Shown here in pieces: positions 17,589 to 26,264 of a stretch of 64,000 bases of DNA. Position 1 is the first letter of the stretch; every line of letters begins with the position of its first letter. The stretch is taken from NCBI GenBank assembly GCA_963731285.1, contig CAVSUR010000006.1, positions 1 through 64,000 on the forward strand, given 5' to 3'. The translations under genes and the position numbers were made by a program. Below the pieces are notes generated by a model. That model ran no database searches, had not been told where the DNA came from, and saw only the letters and a list, made by a program, of their open reading frames with translations. Source of the DNA: CAVSUR01 sp963731285. Lineage in GTDB: Bacteria; Actinomycetota; Actinomycetes; Streptosporangiales; Streptosporangiaceae.

Positions 17589-18990
17589 AGACACCACGGC
17601 GGAAACTGTAAGGGTGGTGCTGGAGCGGGGGGTGGGCAGGCGGTTTCGTCGTAGACGGTGTAGCTGGCAGGCGGCGTGAGACTGACGAGGTCGTTGAGCT
17701 AGCAGCGCTGGTGGTGGGTGTCGCGGCGGCGCGGCGGTGGTCGTAGAACGCACGGGCGCCGGGGCTGATGCTGATCGGGGAGAATGCCACAGGTAGATCG
17801 CGTCGGCGAGGCGCTTGTTGCGGGCGTGCGGGCAGCACTACCGTTTCGTGCGGAGGCGCAGGTGACCGGTGATGTTCCGGCGTAGTTCCTGCGAGACTTA
17901 GCGGTGGCATAGCGGTCCGGCACGTCGCCGAACTCGCCGAGCACCCGGGCGCGAGGATGGTCCCCAGTCCTGGCGGGGATCGGACCGCTTCTGCGTCGGG
18001 TGCTGCTCAAAATCCACCGCTGAGCTGCTGCTCCAGCACGGCGATCTGCGCGGTCATCTCGGCGATCACCGCGGCCAGCGAGGCGACCGCGGTGCCATCG
18101 CGGCGGCGATGCACCGGGGAGGCTTGCAGCTGCGGGGCGCGCAGCGCGCTGGATCGCGGCGGCCGCTCGGAGATGCGGCGGGCAGCGGCCGCGCGGCGCA
18201 GCGCGGCGGCGATCTGCGGTCTTCGACAGGCCCGCGCCGAGGGCGGGCCGGGCGCGGCCTGCAGGACAGCTAGCGCGTCGCGCTGGTCAGATCGTCGAAC
18301 GCGGCCAGGGCGGCGGGGTGGACTCCGCAGCGCGACCGGAGCTGGTTTGCTGGCGGCGCGGTTCCAGATCATCGACTGATGCGCGCGGGCCAGCACCTTG
18401 ACCGCTCGGCCAGGCCGCTGTCGCGGCACCGCGGGCCGGTGGTTGTGCCGGTCGGTGCGGACTAGGTCGGCCAGAAGCTTCGCGTCGCCCGGGTCGGACT
18501 TGGCGCCCGAGGACGAGTGCCGGTCCCGGTAGCGCGACACGGACATCGGGTTCACCGCGAATACCTGATAGCCGGCCGCGACCAGCGCGGCGGCGAACAT
18601 GCCCCGGTCGGTCTCGATCCCGATCACCACCTCACCGGGATCCTCGGTGTGCGCAGCAATCATGTTGTGGAACCGGGCGATGCCCTCGACCCCGTCCGCA
18701 GCCGGCCGCTGGCAAGCCGCCGGCCTTGTTCATCCTGAAAATGCACGTATGGTGGGCTTCGGCCCAGTCCACCCCGGAGAAAATCATGCCCGGCTCTCCT
18801 CCCGGATCGTCGATGAGATTCGCGAACCCGGAGATCTCCTGGCAGCTCCCTAATAGTGCAGCGCTCACCGGCGCGTCATCCCACCATAGGCCGCCCTGGC
18901 GGGCGTTGCTTCGCGATGGCTGCGCCAGCCTGATGGGGGTGGATCGGCTCGTTCGATAGGACAGGCTGATCTTTGAGCCGTCTGCCGTGA
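17589..18990 (-). mobile_element. IS110-family element, decayed
   Basis: Right end at the CT (minus strand) at 17590-17589, within gtgtctagacgcgg. This closely matches the right end of the neighbouring IS110 copy (gtgtctagacccgg), so the two belong to one subfamily and chose similar targets. The left end faces that of the neighbour and is not sharply defined (about 18950-18990). Confidence 0.65.
17591..18787 (-). pseudogene. IS110-family transposase, several frameshifts
   Basis: Starts MIFSGVDWAEAHH at 18787 and soon shifts frame. The next segment keeps GIETDRGMF and GAKSDPGDAKLLADLVR, so all four DEDD acidic residues are present. The central and C-terminal parts are scattered over three frames, with recognisable ARVLGEFGDVPDRYATAKSR and a YDETA tail. 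The gene cannot make a full protein. It is divergent from and closely related to the copy at 19153. Confidence 0.75.
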
Positions 18991-19039
18991 GCACTGGCCA
19001 GCCCGGGTCCTGGAGTCCTGGGTCTAGATCGTGCCATGG

Positions 19040-19110
19040 CAGGCTGGTGAGGAGGTTGCAGGGCTGGTGGGGTGTCGTGCCAGGAGCACTGATCCATTAG
19101 GTCGCCGTGT
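19040..19110 (+). ncRNA. Candidate bridge RNA donor loop of the second IS110 element
   Basis: gtggggtgtc (19067-19076) is identical over 10 bases to the element's right end up to the core (20381-20390), the expected left-donor guide. It is followed by gcactgatc (about 19085-19093), which is the reverse complement of the left end (gatcgtgc) apart from one inserted base, as a right-donor guide would be. It lies about 75 nt before the transposase start, similar to the spacing at the 5681 element. RNA ends and target loop were not resolved. Confidence 0.42.
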
Positions 19111-19152
19111 TGCCTCCCCGGGCTCGTCCACGACGGACATGAGGAGGTGCGG

Positions 19153-20368
19153 GTGATCTTCGCCGGGGTTGACCGGGCGGAGGCTCATCACGATGTGGGC
19201 GTGATGGGCGAGGACGGCCGGGTGCTGGAACAGCGCCGGGTCAGCCACAGCGTGGCGGGCATCGGTGAGCTGCACGCGCTGGTCGCCGCGCACGCCGGAG
19301 AGGGGGAACCGGCCGCCGCCGGGATCAAGGCCGGCCGGGGCCTGGTGGTGACGGCGCTGCTGGCGGCCGGTTATCAGGTGCATGCGGTCAGCCCGCTGGC
19401 CTCATCGCGCTACCGGGACCGCCATTCCGCCTCCGGGGCGAAGTCCGGCCGGGGGGATGCGAAGGTGCTGGCGGACCTGGTCCGCACCGGCCGGCGCAGC
19501 CACCGGCAGGTCGCCGGGGACTGCGATCTGGCTGAGGCGGTGAAGGTCGTGGCCCGGGCACACCAGTCAGCGGTGTGGTCGCGGCAGCGTCAGGCCAGCG
19601 CGCTGCGCTCGGCGCTGCGGGAGTACTACCCGGCCGCGCTGGCGGCGTTCGGCACGGACCTGGCCGCCGGTGATGCGGCCGCTGTCCCTGGCCCTGGCAC
19701 CCGCCCCGCAGGCCGGCCGGGCGCTGTCCCGGGCCAAGATCGCCTCCGCGCTGCGCCGGGCCGGGCGGCAGCGCAGCACCGGCCAGCGGGCAGCCGGGAT
19801 CCAGGCCGCGCTGCGCGCGGGCTACCTGCAAGCCCCGCCCGCCGTCGCGGCCGCTTACGGGGCGGCAGCCCGCTCGGCGATCCGGCTCATCAGCGCCTGT
19901 ACCGCCGAGATCGCCGAGCTCGCCGAAGCGCTGGCGGAGCATTTTGACCAGCACCCGGACGTGAAGATCGTCCGTTCCCTGCCAGGACTGGGGACGATCC
20001 CCGGCGCCCGGGTGCTGGGCGAGTCCGGTGATGACCGGACCCGTTTTGCCAGCCCCCAGTGCCGCAAGAACTACGCCGGCACCTCACCCATCACCAAGGC
20101 CTCCGGGCGCAGCCACGTCGTGCTGGCCCGCCACGCCCGTAACCGGCGGCTGGCCGACGCCCTGGAGCAATGGGCGTTCTGCTCCCTCACCGCATCGCCC
20201 GGGGCCCGCACCTGCTACGACCAGCTCCGCGCCCGCGGCACAACCCGCCGCCAGGCGCTGCGCCAGCTCGCCAGCCGCTGGGCCGGCATCCTGCACATCT
20301 GCCTGGAACGCGGATGCACCTACGACGAAACCGCCGCCTGGCACCACCTCCAAGCCAACACCGCTTGA
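19153..20368 (+). pseudogene. IS110-family transposase with frameshift and lost catalytic residues
   Basis: GTG start at 19153 after gaggagg. The usual family blocks are present but altered at the active site: GVDRAEAHH keeps the first Asp, AGIKAGRGL has Lys where the catalytic Glu of IETDRG belongs, and AKSGRGDAK has Gly where the third acidic Asp belongs. A frameshift near 19672 separates it from the C-terminal part (RSLPGLGTIPGARVLGESGD, ending in the YDETAAWHHLQ tail at 20368). Substitution at two of four DEDD positions argues for real decay, not just sequencing error. Confidence 0.8.
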
Positions 20369-20530
20369 CACCTTCCAGCCGTGGGGTGTCTAGACCCGGC
20401 ACCCACTCACAAGGGGTTGGCGCCCATCGGGAAGACGGACAGGACTAGGACAGAGGCAGTCTCCAAACTCGGCTACCGCCTGACTCCTATCCGCTCTTGG
20501 GGAAGGGTGACAAGCAGCCCGCGATTGACC

Positions 20531-20556
20531 CGAGGGTAGCCGCCTGGCTACCCTCG
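20531..20556 (+). promoter_or_regulatory. Perfect hairpin just before the CbbX-like gene
   Basis: cgagggtagc (20531-20540) pairs perfectly with gctaccctcg (20547-20556), loop cgcctg. The hairpin ends 8 bases before the ATG at 20565 and covers where a ribosome binding site would be. It could be the terminator of DNA to the left or a control element for the downstream gene; no T-run follows. Confidence 0.5.
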
Positions 20557-20564
20557 CTCCTAAT

Positions 20565-21839
20565 ATGTGGGCCGCACGACTGCGATATTCCGGACTGGGC
20601 GTGCTCCTGCTAGGCGTCACAGTTGCCCTGTTGATGGCCTGGCTGCGGGTGAGCCATGTGTTGTTCGCAGTCGCCGCCGGCTTCTTTGTCTTCGGCGTAA
20701 CGGTACTCCTGGTCGCCTGGGACGGGTGGCGCCAGACGAGTCCGGAAAGCCTCACCTCACGCGGTATCACGCCGGACTCTGCCGGGAGTTTCCCCGTAAT
20801 GGATCCAGGCCTGCGCCGGGAGATAGTACCTATAATCCCCGGCGCTGCCACCCGGCGGATGTCCAGTATCCCTACCCGGCGCCCGGCGGCCCATTCGGCC
20901 GGGATGACAAAGGCCGCCCGAAGCAGCCGGACTCGCCGGGGGGACGAAACGCTCCAGCCGGATGCCACGATCACTCTCGTCGGTGAACGGCGGGCAGCAG
21001 GCATTGATGACCTGTTCGCCGCGCTGGACAGCGAACTGGTCGGGCTCGTCTCGGTGAAGAAGAAGGTGGAAGAAATCGGTTCGCTGCTGCTGGTCGACCG
21101 GGCACGACAGCGGTTCGGGCTCTCCGCGTCCCGGCCGAACCTGCACATGTGCTTCACCGGGGCGCCGGGAACCGGGAAGACTACGGTTGCGCTGATGATG
21201 GCCGACCTGCTCCACCGGCTTGGCTACCTGGAGAAAGGTCATCTCGTGCATGCCATGCGCGATGACCTTGTGGGTGAGTACATCGGGCACACCGCGCCGA
21301 AGACCAGGCAGGTTCTCGCGCGCGCGATGGGCGGCGTGCTGTTCATCGACGAGGCTTACACCCTGTACCGCGCCGCGGACTCCAAGGACTACGGCCAGGA
21401 GTGCATCGACATCCTAATGCAGGTGATGGAGAACGAGCGGGACAAGCTCGTGGTAGTCCTCGCTGGATACAAGGACCGCATGGATCACTTCTTCGAGTCC
21501 AACCCTGGCATGAGCTCGCGCATCGCGCATCACCTGGACTTCGCCGAGTACGATGTCAGCGAGCTGCTCGCGATCGGGCGGCGGATGCTGGACCGGTCGT
21601 CCTACTACCTGTCGCACGAGGCGGTGGCGGCATTTCGCGACTACCTGTCGCTGCGGATGAGCCAGCCTCGGTTCGCCAACGCCCGCAGCGTCCGGAACGA
21701 GCTGGAAAGTGCCCGGCTCCGGCACGCGTATCGTCTCGCCGCCGATCCGGAGCGGCACCGGAGTAAAGACGACCTGATGCGCCTTGAGCCGTCGGACATC
21801 CTGCCTAGCCGGGAATTGCTAACCGGCGATCCGCCGTAG
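20565..21839 (+). CDS. CbbX/CfxQ-type AAA+ ATPase with N-terminal membrane anchor
   Basis: 424 residues. Residues about 8-52 form two adjacent hydrophobic helices (LGVLLLGVTVALLMAWL and VLFAVAAGFFVFGVTVLLVA), then a basic linker to about 130. The rest is a complete CbbX-type AAA+ module: ELVGLVSVKKKVEEIGSLLL, Walker A GAPGTGKTT, DDLVGEYIGHTAPKT (pore-loop region), Walker B GGVLFIDEAY, VMENERDKLVVVLAGYKDRM, and sensor region FESNPGMSSRIAHHLDF. Soluble CbbX proteins, around 300 residues, remodel inhibited Rubisco. This one carries an extra anchor and no Rubisco gene is seen, so the client is probably different; some actinobacterial relatives sit with ESX-type secretion genes. Frame intact. Confidence 0.87.
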   Translation: MWAARLRYSGLGVLLLGVTVALLMAWLRVSHVLFAVAAGFFVFGVTVLLVAWDGWRQTSPESLTSRGITPDSAGSFPVMDPGLRREIVPIIPGAATRRMSSIPTRRPAAHSAGMTKAARSSRTRRGDETLQPDATITLVGERRAAGIDDLFAALDSELVGLVSVKKKVEEIGSLLLVDRARQRFGLSASRPNLHMCFTGAPGTGKTTVALMMADLLHRLGYLEKGHLVHAMRDDLVGEYIGHTAPKTRQVLARAMGGVLFIDEAYTLYRAADSKDYGQECIDILMQVMENERDKLVVVLAGYKDRMDHFFESNPGMSSRIAHHLDFAEYDVSELLAIGRRMLDRSSYYLSHEAVAAFRDYLSLRMSQPRFANARSVRNELESARLRHAYRLAADPERHRSKDDLMRLEPSDILPSRELLTGDPP

Positions 21840-22100
21840 CTGCTCGTAGGGAGCTGACGTATCTAACCGGGCCCGGACCTGCCGAGGGTCGTCGAAGGGC
21901 CTGCCCGCCGCGACCAGGTCCAGATCCCGGCGGTCAAGATCATTCGTCCGGTGGGGCGCTGAACAGATAGCCGCCGGAGCCCACCTGACAGTCATTGACG
22001 GCAACCGTGACGGCAACGTGTGCAGCCAACGCCAGGCCGGCGCAGCCACAGACAGCCAAACACTCCTGCATGGCTGGCCTGAGCTGGCTATCCCCTACAC
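21840..22100. other. Spacer leading to an attachment scar
   Basis: No gene seen. It holds the tandem repeat at 21996 and then sequence similar to that preceding the scar at 2891 (ccaacgccagg shared in both), so the two regions probably derive from related elements. Confidence 0.5.
21996..22017. repeat. Tandem repeat, likely integrase arm-type sites
   Basis: tgacggcaac at 21996-22005 and 22008-22017, 12 bp apart, about 85-105 bp before the tRNA core. Same spacing and nearly the same sequence as the pair at 2786. Confidence 0.5.
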
Positions 22101-22145
22101 CTGAAAAGCGGAAGGCCGGCGGTTCGATCCCGCCCCTGACCACCA
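22101..22145 (+). other. Attachment-site scar: 3' part of tRNA-Phe
   Basis: The best preserved of three copies: anticodon loop ctgaaaa (GAA), stem gcgga, variable loop, T-arm ggcgg-ttcgatc-ccgcc, acceptor strand cctgacc, A, CCA. No 5' half precedes it. The antisense strand reads as the familiar false peptide GVEPPTFRF found beside tRNA-derived att sites. Confidence 0.72.
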
Positions 22146-22213
22146 CTCTCACCTGCGCCGGCGTGCGCCTAGTGATCGTCGAAGCGCAACTCGTGACGCT
22201 TGTAGTCTCATTT

Positions 22214-23700
22214 CTAGGCCACGGGGAGCGCCCCCAGCCCGCCGGTGCCGAAGCCCGGCGGGAACGACGCGCGGCCAACGATGCGGAACTGAGCCTGGTG
22301 CCGACCGCCTTCCGGGTCCGTGACGGTCACCTGGACCAGCCCGCCCGGCTGCGCGCCAACACCGCGCATGGTCGCGGCGCCCATGATCTCGTGATCACCG
22401 CTGGGCAGCCGGCCGTCCACCACCGAGATCAGCGCAGGACCGCGGACCGCGGCCGCCACGACCACATGGACCTGACGGCCATTCACGTCGATAGCCGCGA
22501 TGCTCGCCACGGTGATCCGTCCAATCTCCCGGTCCCTCCGAAGGCTGGCCAGCACGGGCCTGGTGATGGCGGACCCGGACCCGGTCCCCTGATTGGTGAA
22601 CTCCGCCTGGAAGCACGCCATACAGGGCGGCCGAGGAGATGAGCCGGGTCAGGCTGGCGCCGAACACGGCCGTCGCGCACAGCGCGGCGACCGCCAGCAC
22701 CATGCCCAGCAGCGCAGTCCCCACCGGAACCGGCTGCCGGCCCCGGCCCTGCTCCAGCGCGTACCGGATCCCGATCAGCGCGCTCGGCGGCGCGCCGATC
22801 CCGGCCACGGCCCGCACCAGCGTCACCGGCACCGCCCGCCGCGGCGGGCCGTCGCGCAGCAGCCGTGCGTGGCGGATGGCCGGCCAGGCCCACAGCGCCA
22901 CAACCGTGCCCACCGTGGCCAGCGCGCCAATCACCGTGACCAGTGGGTCAATGACCACCGCGCCCGCCGAGCTGGCGGCCAGCCGCGCCTCACCCACCGG
23001 GGTCAGCGGGGAAAGCGCCGCGGCCAGCGCCACGGCCCCGGCCGCGCCCACCGCGCCGATGATGGCCGCGCGGGCCAGGCCAAGCGCCACAAACTGCCGC
23101 ACCCGCAAGCCCACCGCGGACAGGGCCTGACGATCATCCTGCTCGATGACGAACTGCCGGGCGGCGGCCTGCCCGATTACGGCCAGCCCGGCCAGCGCGG
23201 CCAGCCCGGCCAGCACCCACCAGCCCACAGCCTGCGGCCTGATCGCGCGCTGCACCGCGGCAGCGTCATTATCCAGGTCATCAGGGCCGAGCGAATCCAG
23301 CGGGCGGAGCTGGCTTTCGAAGGCGGGCAGGTCAGCCGCGCCGTGCCGGAGCCGCACATAGTAGAACGGCACCACCAGTGAGCGGGGATTCACCGCCGCT
23401 GCGTACGCCTTCGTCGGAAACAGGTCGTAGCGGCCCGTTCCCGGCGGGGAACTCATTCTCAGCCACCACCAGGCCCACCACCCGCAGGCCACGCCGTGGG
23501 ACAGCCGCAATGTTGACCTTGGACCGGCCCAGCTTCTGCGCCAGCTTCACTTGCGCCGGGGTCGGCGTCAGGACCTCGAGCACCGAGCCGATCCGCACGC
23601 CGTTATCCCTGGCCAGTGTGTAGGACGCCAGCACCTGATCAGGGCTGGACTGGTCCGGCATCCGCCCCGAGAGCAGCTTGACCACCCGGGACAGGCTGCC
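22214..23700 (-). pseudogene. ABC transporter permease (FtsX/MacB-like), truncated and frameshifted
   Basis: Fragments of a large two-module permease. Residues in the middle give four membrane segments (WWVLAGLAALAGLAVIGQAA, FVALGLARAAIIGAVGAAGA, VVIDPLVTVIGALATVGTVV and GTALLGMVLAVAALCATAVF), followed by an extracellular segment with GPALISVVDGRLPSGDHEIM. Frames change near 23440 and 22615. The C-terminal membrane helices are missing: the frame stops at 22214, close to the tRNA scar. The N-terminus is also lost. No ABC ATPase gene is adjacent. It reads as a host gene cut by element integration and then decayed. Confidence 0.72.
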
Positions 23701-23823
23701 CGGGACCTCGAGACCCCAAAGGAGCCGGAGCCGATCGGCTTGCGGCAGGAGGCGCAGCGGCCCGGGAAGGCGAACGGGGCAAGGACCGGCATCACCAGGG
23801 CGACCTTGGGGGTCAAGATCCAC

Positions 23824-24337
23824 CTGACATCAGGTGGCAGGCGCCGTCCAAGTCTTGCAGGCCGCGCTCCCGCGAGAGCCGGTCATCTAACGACACGCAA
23901 ACCACCGCGCGGCATCCAGCTCCCTCACCCCCTGCCGCACACGCCGCCGAGCTAAGGAATTGCAGCCGCCACCATGACCCGGCGACCGGTCTCAAGCACA
24001 CAGGCCGACTCGCGGCAGGCAGAGTGCTTCATCGCCCACCCGACCCGGGCGTGCACTGACAGCACCAGGGCGCACTGGCCATCGCGCCGTCACCTTCGCA
24101 GTGGCAGCCTGATCGGCAGCCACGCCTGAACCCAGCTACTTGCGCGCGCGGTAACGAACACCTTGCACCGGCTGCAGGCGGGCCGTGCAAATCGGTTAAA
24201 GGCATTTGTATTAGCAAGATCGTCGGCTTGGTCCGACTCTGGCATGCGATAACGGATGACTGCATGCAAGATGGCGCATTGCCGTGCCTATCCTGAAGAC
24301 AGACCGCTACGTCCTGGATCGCTGGAGGGGTATCGCA
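23824..24337. other. No supported gene
   Basis: About 510 bp without a domain-bearing frame. The stretch 24180-24280 is relatively AT-rich and probably carries the promoter of the small membrane protein gene at 24338. Confidence 0.4.
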
Positions 24338-24778
24338 ATGAGCACCGCTGATCGGCGTGGCGGCCGACAGGCATCCCCTGCGACCGGCGCACGCACCGGG
24401 ATGCTGCCGTGGGCGTGCGCAGGAGGAGTACTGGCCGTGGAGGTTGTGGTTCTTGTGCTCACGCCGTCGGGATGGCGGGCTGTGGTCAGTGCACTGCTGG
24501 CCCTTGCTACCTTCGGCGCGCTGACTGCTGTTCTCGCTATTTCAGCCCGCCGCAGGACAGTTACCAGACGAGGTGCCGCACGGTCGGTGCCTGGCGCGGC
24601 GCATGCGCCAGGCACCGACGATGTGATCAGCCCGCAGATCCGCCGGGCCTACCGGCTAGCGCACCGCGGTGTGCCCGCAGAGCGGATCGCCAAGCGCTGT
24701 CATTTGCCATTTGCTATGGCCGACGTGCTCGTTTCAGAGATCATGCCAAGCCGCTCTGCACCGTCCGGGGAAAGATGA
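24338..24778 (+). CDS. Small membrane protein with C-terminal HTH-like segment
   Basis: 146 residues from an ATG at 24338, chosen because ggagggg lies 8 bases upstream. Two hydrophobic helices (AGGVLAVEVVVLVL and VVSALLALATFGALTAVLAI) are followed by a basic stretch and a C-terminal helical piece, RRAYRLAHRGVPAERIAKRC, which resembles a helix-turn-helix of the kind seen in small regulators. No family was recognised. It could be a membrane-tethered DNA-binding protein, but that is inference. Confidence 0.6.
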   Translation: MSTADRRGGRQASPATGARTGMLPWACAGGVLAVEVVVLVLTPSGWRAVVSALLALATFGALTAVLAISARRRTVTRRGAARSVPGAAHAPGTDDVISPQIRRAYRLAHRGVPAERIAKRCHLPFAMADVLVSEIMPSRSAPSGER

Positions 24779-24887
24779 CACTGCTCATTTTGGGGACAGC
24801 CGCTATTCCGGTACCCCCGGGTGATCGCTGGGAGTTGAGCCGTGCTAGTAGTGGGTCAGCGCCCTGTGTTGGTGCACGGTTGTGTTA

Positions 24888-26264
24888 TCAGCCGACGCCG
24901 AACCATCCGAGTATTGTCTGCGCGAGCAACAGCAGCGACATGATGCTGATGCCCGTGACGGCGATAGTGGCGGCTATGCGGATAGCTGGTCTGTTGGCTG
25001 CGGCACCGAGTACTTCGCGGCGGTTGGCCAGGACCAGGATGTAGATCAGGACCACCGGAGTAACAATGCCTTGGAGCACCTGGGTGCCGATGAGCAGGGT
25101 GATCAGGTTGACCGGAGTCATGGCGACCGCAGCGCCAAGTGCGGTCTGCAGCGTGAACAGCCCTAGGAACAAGGGTGCTTCAGCGAATCGGCGCGATACT
25201 GAGCGTTCTACGCCGACTGCTTCGCTGATCGCGTAACTACTAGATAGCGGCACGACGGCTCCGGCGAGAGCGCTGGCTCCGAGCAAGCCGACGGCGAACA
25301 GCAGCTCGGCGCCGCTGCCGGCGACGGGCCGCAGCGCTTGCGCTGCTTCCTTGGCGGAGTTGAGCGGACCCCGGCCGCCGATAGTGGCTCCGGTGGCGAT
25401 GATGATGGTGATGCTGATGATGCAGGCGAACAGCGCCCCGGTGATCGCGTCGAGGCGGGCACTGCGGTAATTTGCCGGTCCGGCGCCTTTGTCGACGACA
25501 CCGGCGGCCGCGTAAAACTGCATGTAGGGACTGACCGTGGTGCCGATCAGTGCCACGCCGAGCAGCAGGAAGCCCTTTGACAGCAAGAAATGGGGAATCA
25601 CCAGATTGGTGCCGACCGTGGCCCAGTTGGGATGACCCAGGATGGCAGCCGCGGGGTAGGCGAAGAACGCCAGGGACAGGAGCAGGAATATGCGCTCGGC
25701 GTACCGGTAGGAGCCGAACAGCACCAGGCTCCAGATCAGGACCGCCGCAGGCGGAATCACCCAGTAGCGGCTGACGCCTAGCAGCTCGAATGCCGCTCCG
25801 ATACCCGCGAATTCGCTGACCACCAGGCCGGTGTTTGCTAGCAGCACGCAGAACAGCGCCAGCCCGGTGAGCCGGAGGCTGAACTGCTCGCGGATGAGAG
25901 CAGCGATGCCTTTGCCGGTGAAGATGCCAAGCCTGACGGCCATCTCCTGGACAATGACCAGCGCAATGGTGACCAGCACCATGAAGAACAGTGTCCGGTA
26001 GAAGAACTGGGATCCGGCGCTGGAGTAGGTGGCGATGCCGGCGGCGTCGTTGCCGGCGTTCGCAGCGATCAGCCCTGGCCCGGCGATGGCAAGGTAGGCC
26101 AATGCGCGACGGCCACCCGGCACGCGCCTGATCAGCCCGGCGGCACGATGCCGCAGCGGTCTGTCCACCGGCGCTGCCTGCCCGGTAGCGGGCAGGGCGT
26201 CTACTTGCCCGGCGCCAGCCTGGGAAGCCGCGGAACCCGGGGCAAGGTTGTCCGGCCGGGTCAT
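24888..26264 (-). CDS. NRAMP-like divalent metal transporter
   Basis: 458 residues with an N-terminal cytoplasmic tail and about 11 membrane segments of the NRAMP fold. TM1 has AGPGLIAANAGNDAAGIATY where classical NRAMPs carry DPGN, and TM6 has GTTVSPYMQFY in place of the MPH motif. The metal site is therefore atypical and may prefer hard ions such as Mg2+, as in NRAMP-related magnesium transporters; this is inference from the changed motifs and the partner gene. The ATG overlaps the stop of the upstream MgtE-N/CBS gene (ATGA at 26264-26261), so translation is coupled. No signs of damage. Confidence 0.88.
   Translation of the reverse strand: MTRPDNLAPGSAASQAGAGQVDALPATGQAAPVDRPLRHRAAGLIRRVPGGRRALAYLAIAGPGLIAANAGNDAAGIATYSSAGSQFFYRTLFFMVLVTIALVIVQEMAVRLGIFTGKGIAALIREQFSLRLTGLALFCVLLANTGLVVSEFAGIGAAFELLGVSRYWVIPPAAVLIWSLVLFGSYRYAERIFLLLSLAFFAYPAAAILGHPNWATVGTNLVIPHFLLSKGFLLLGVALIGTTVSPYMQFYAAAGVVDKGAGPANYRSARLDAITGALFACIISITIIIATGATIGGRGPLNSAKEAAQALRPVAGSGAELLFAVGLLGASALAGAVVPLSSSYAISEAVGVERSVSRRFAEAPLFLGLFTLQTALGAAVAMTPVNLITLLIGTQVLQGIVTPVVLIYILVLANRREVLGAAANRPAIRIAATIAVTGISIMSLLLLAQTILGWFGVG

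Larger units (their letters stand above)
19024..20391 (+). mobile_element. IS110-family element within a palindromic target
   Basis: Left junction gggtCTagatc at 19021-19030; right junction gtgtCTagaccc at 20387-20397. Removing the element and joining at CT gives gggtctagaccc, a perfect 12-base palindrome, as a plausible original target. Size about 1.37 kb. The right flank matches that of the divergent IS110 copy at 17589. Confidence 0.7.
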
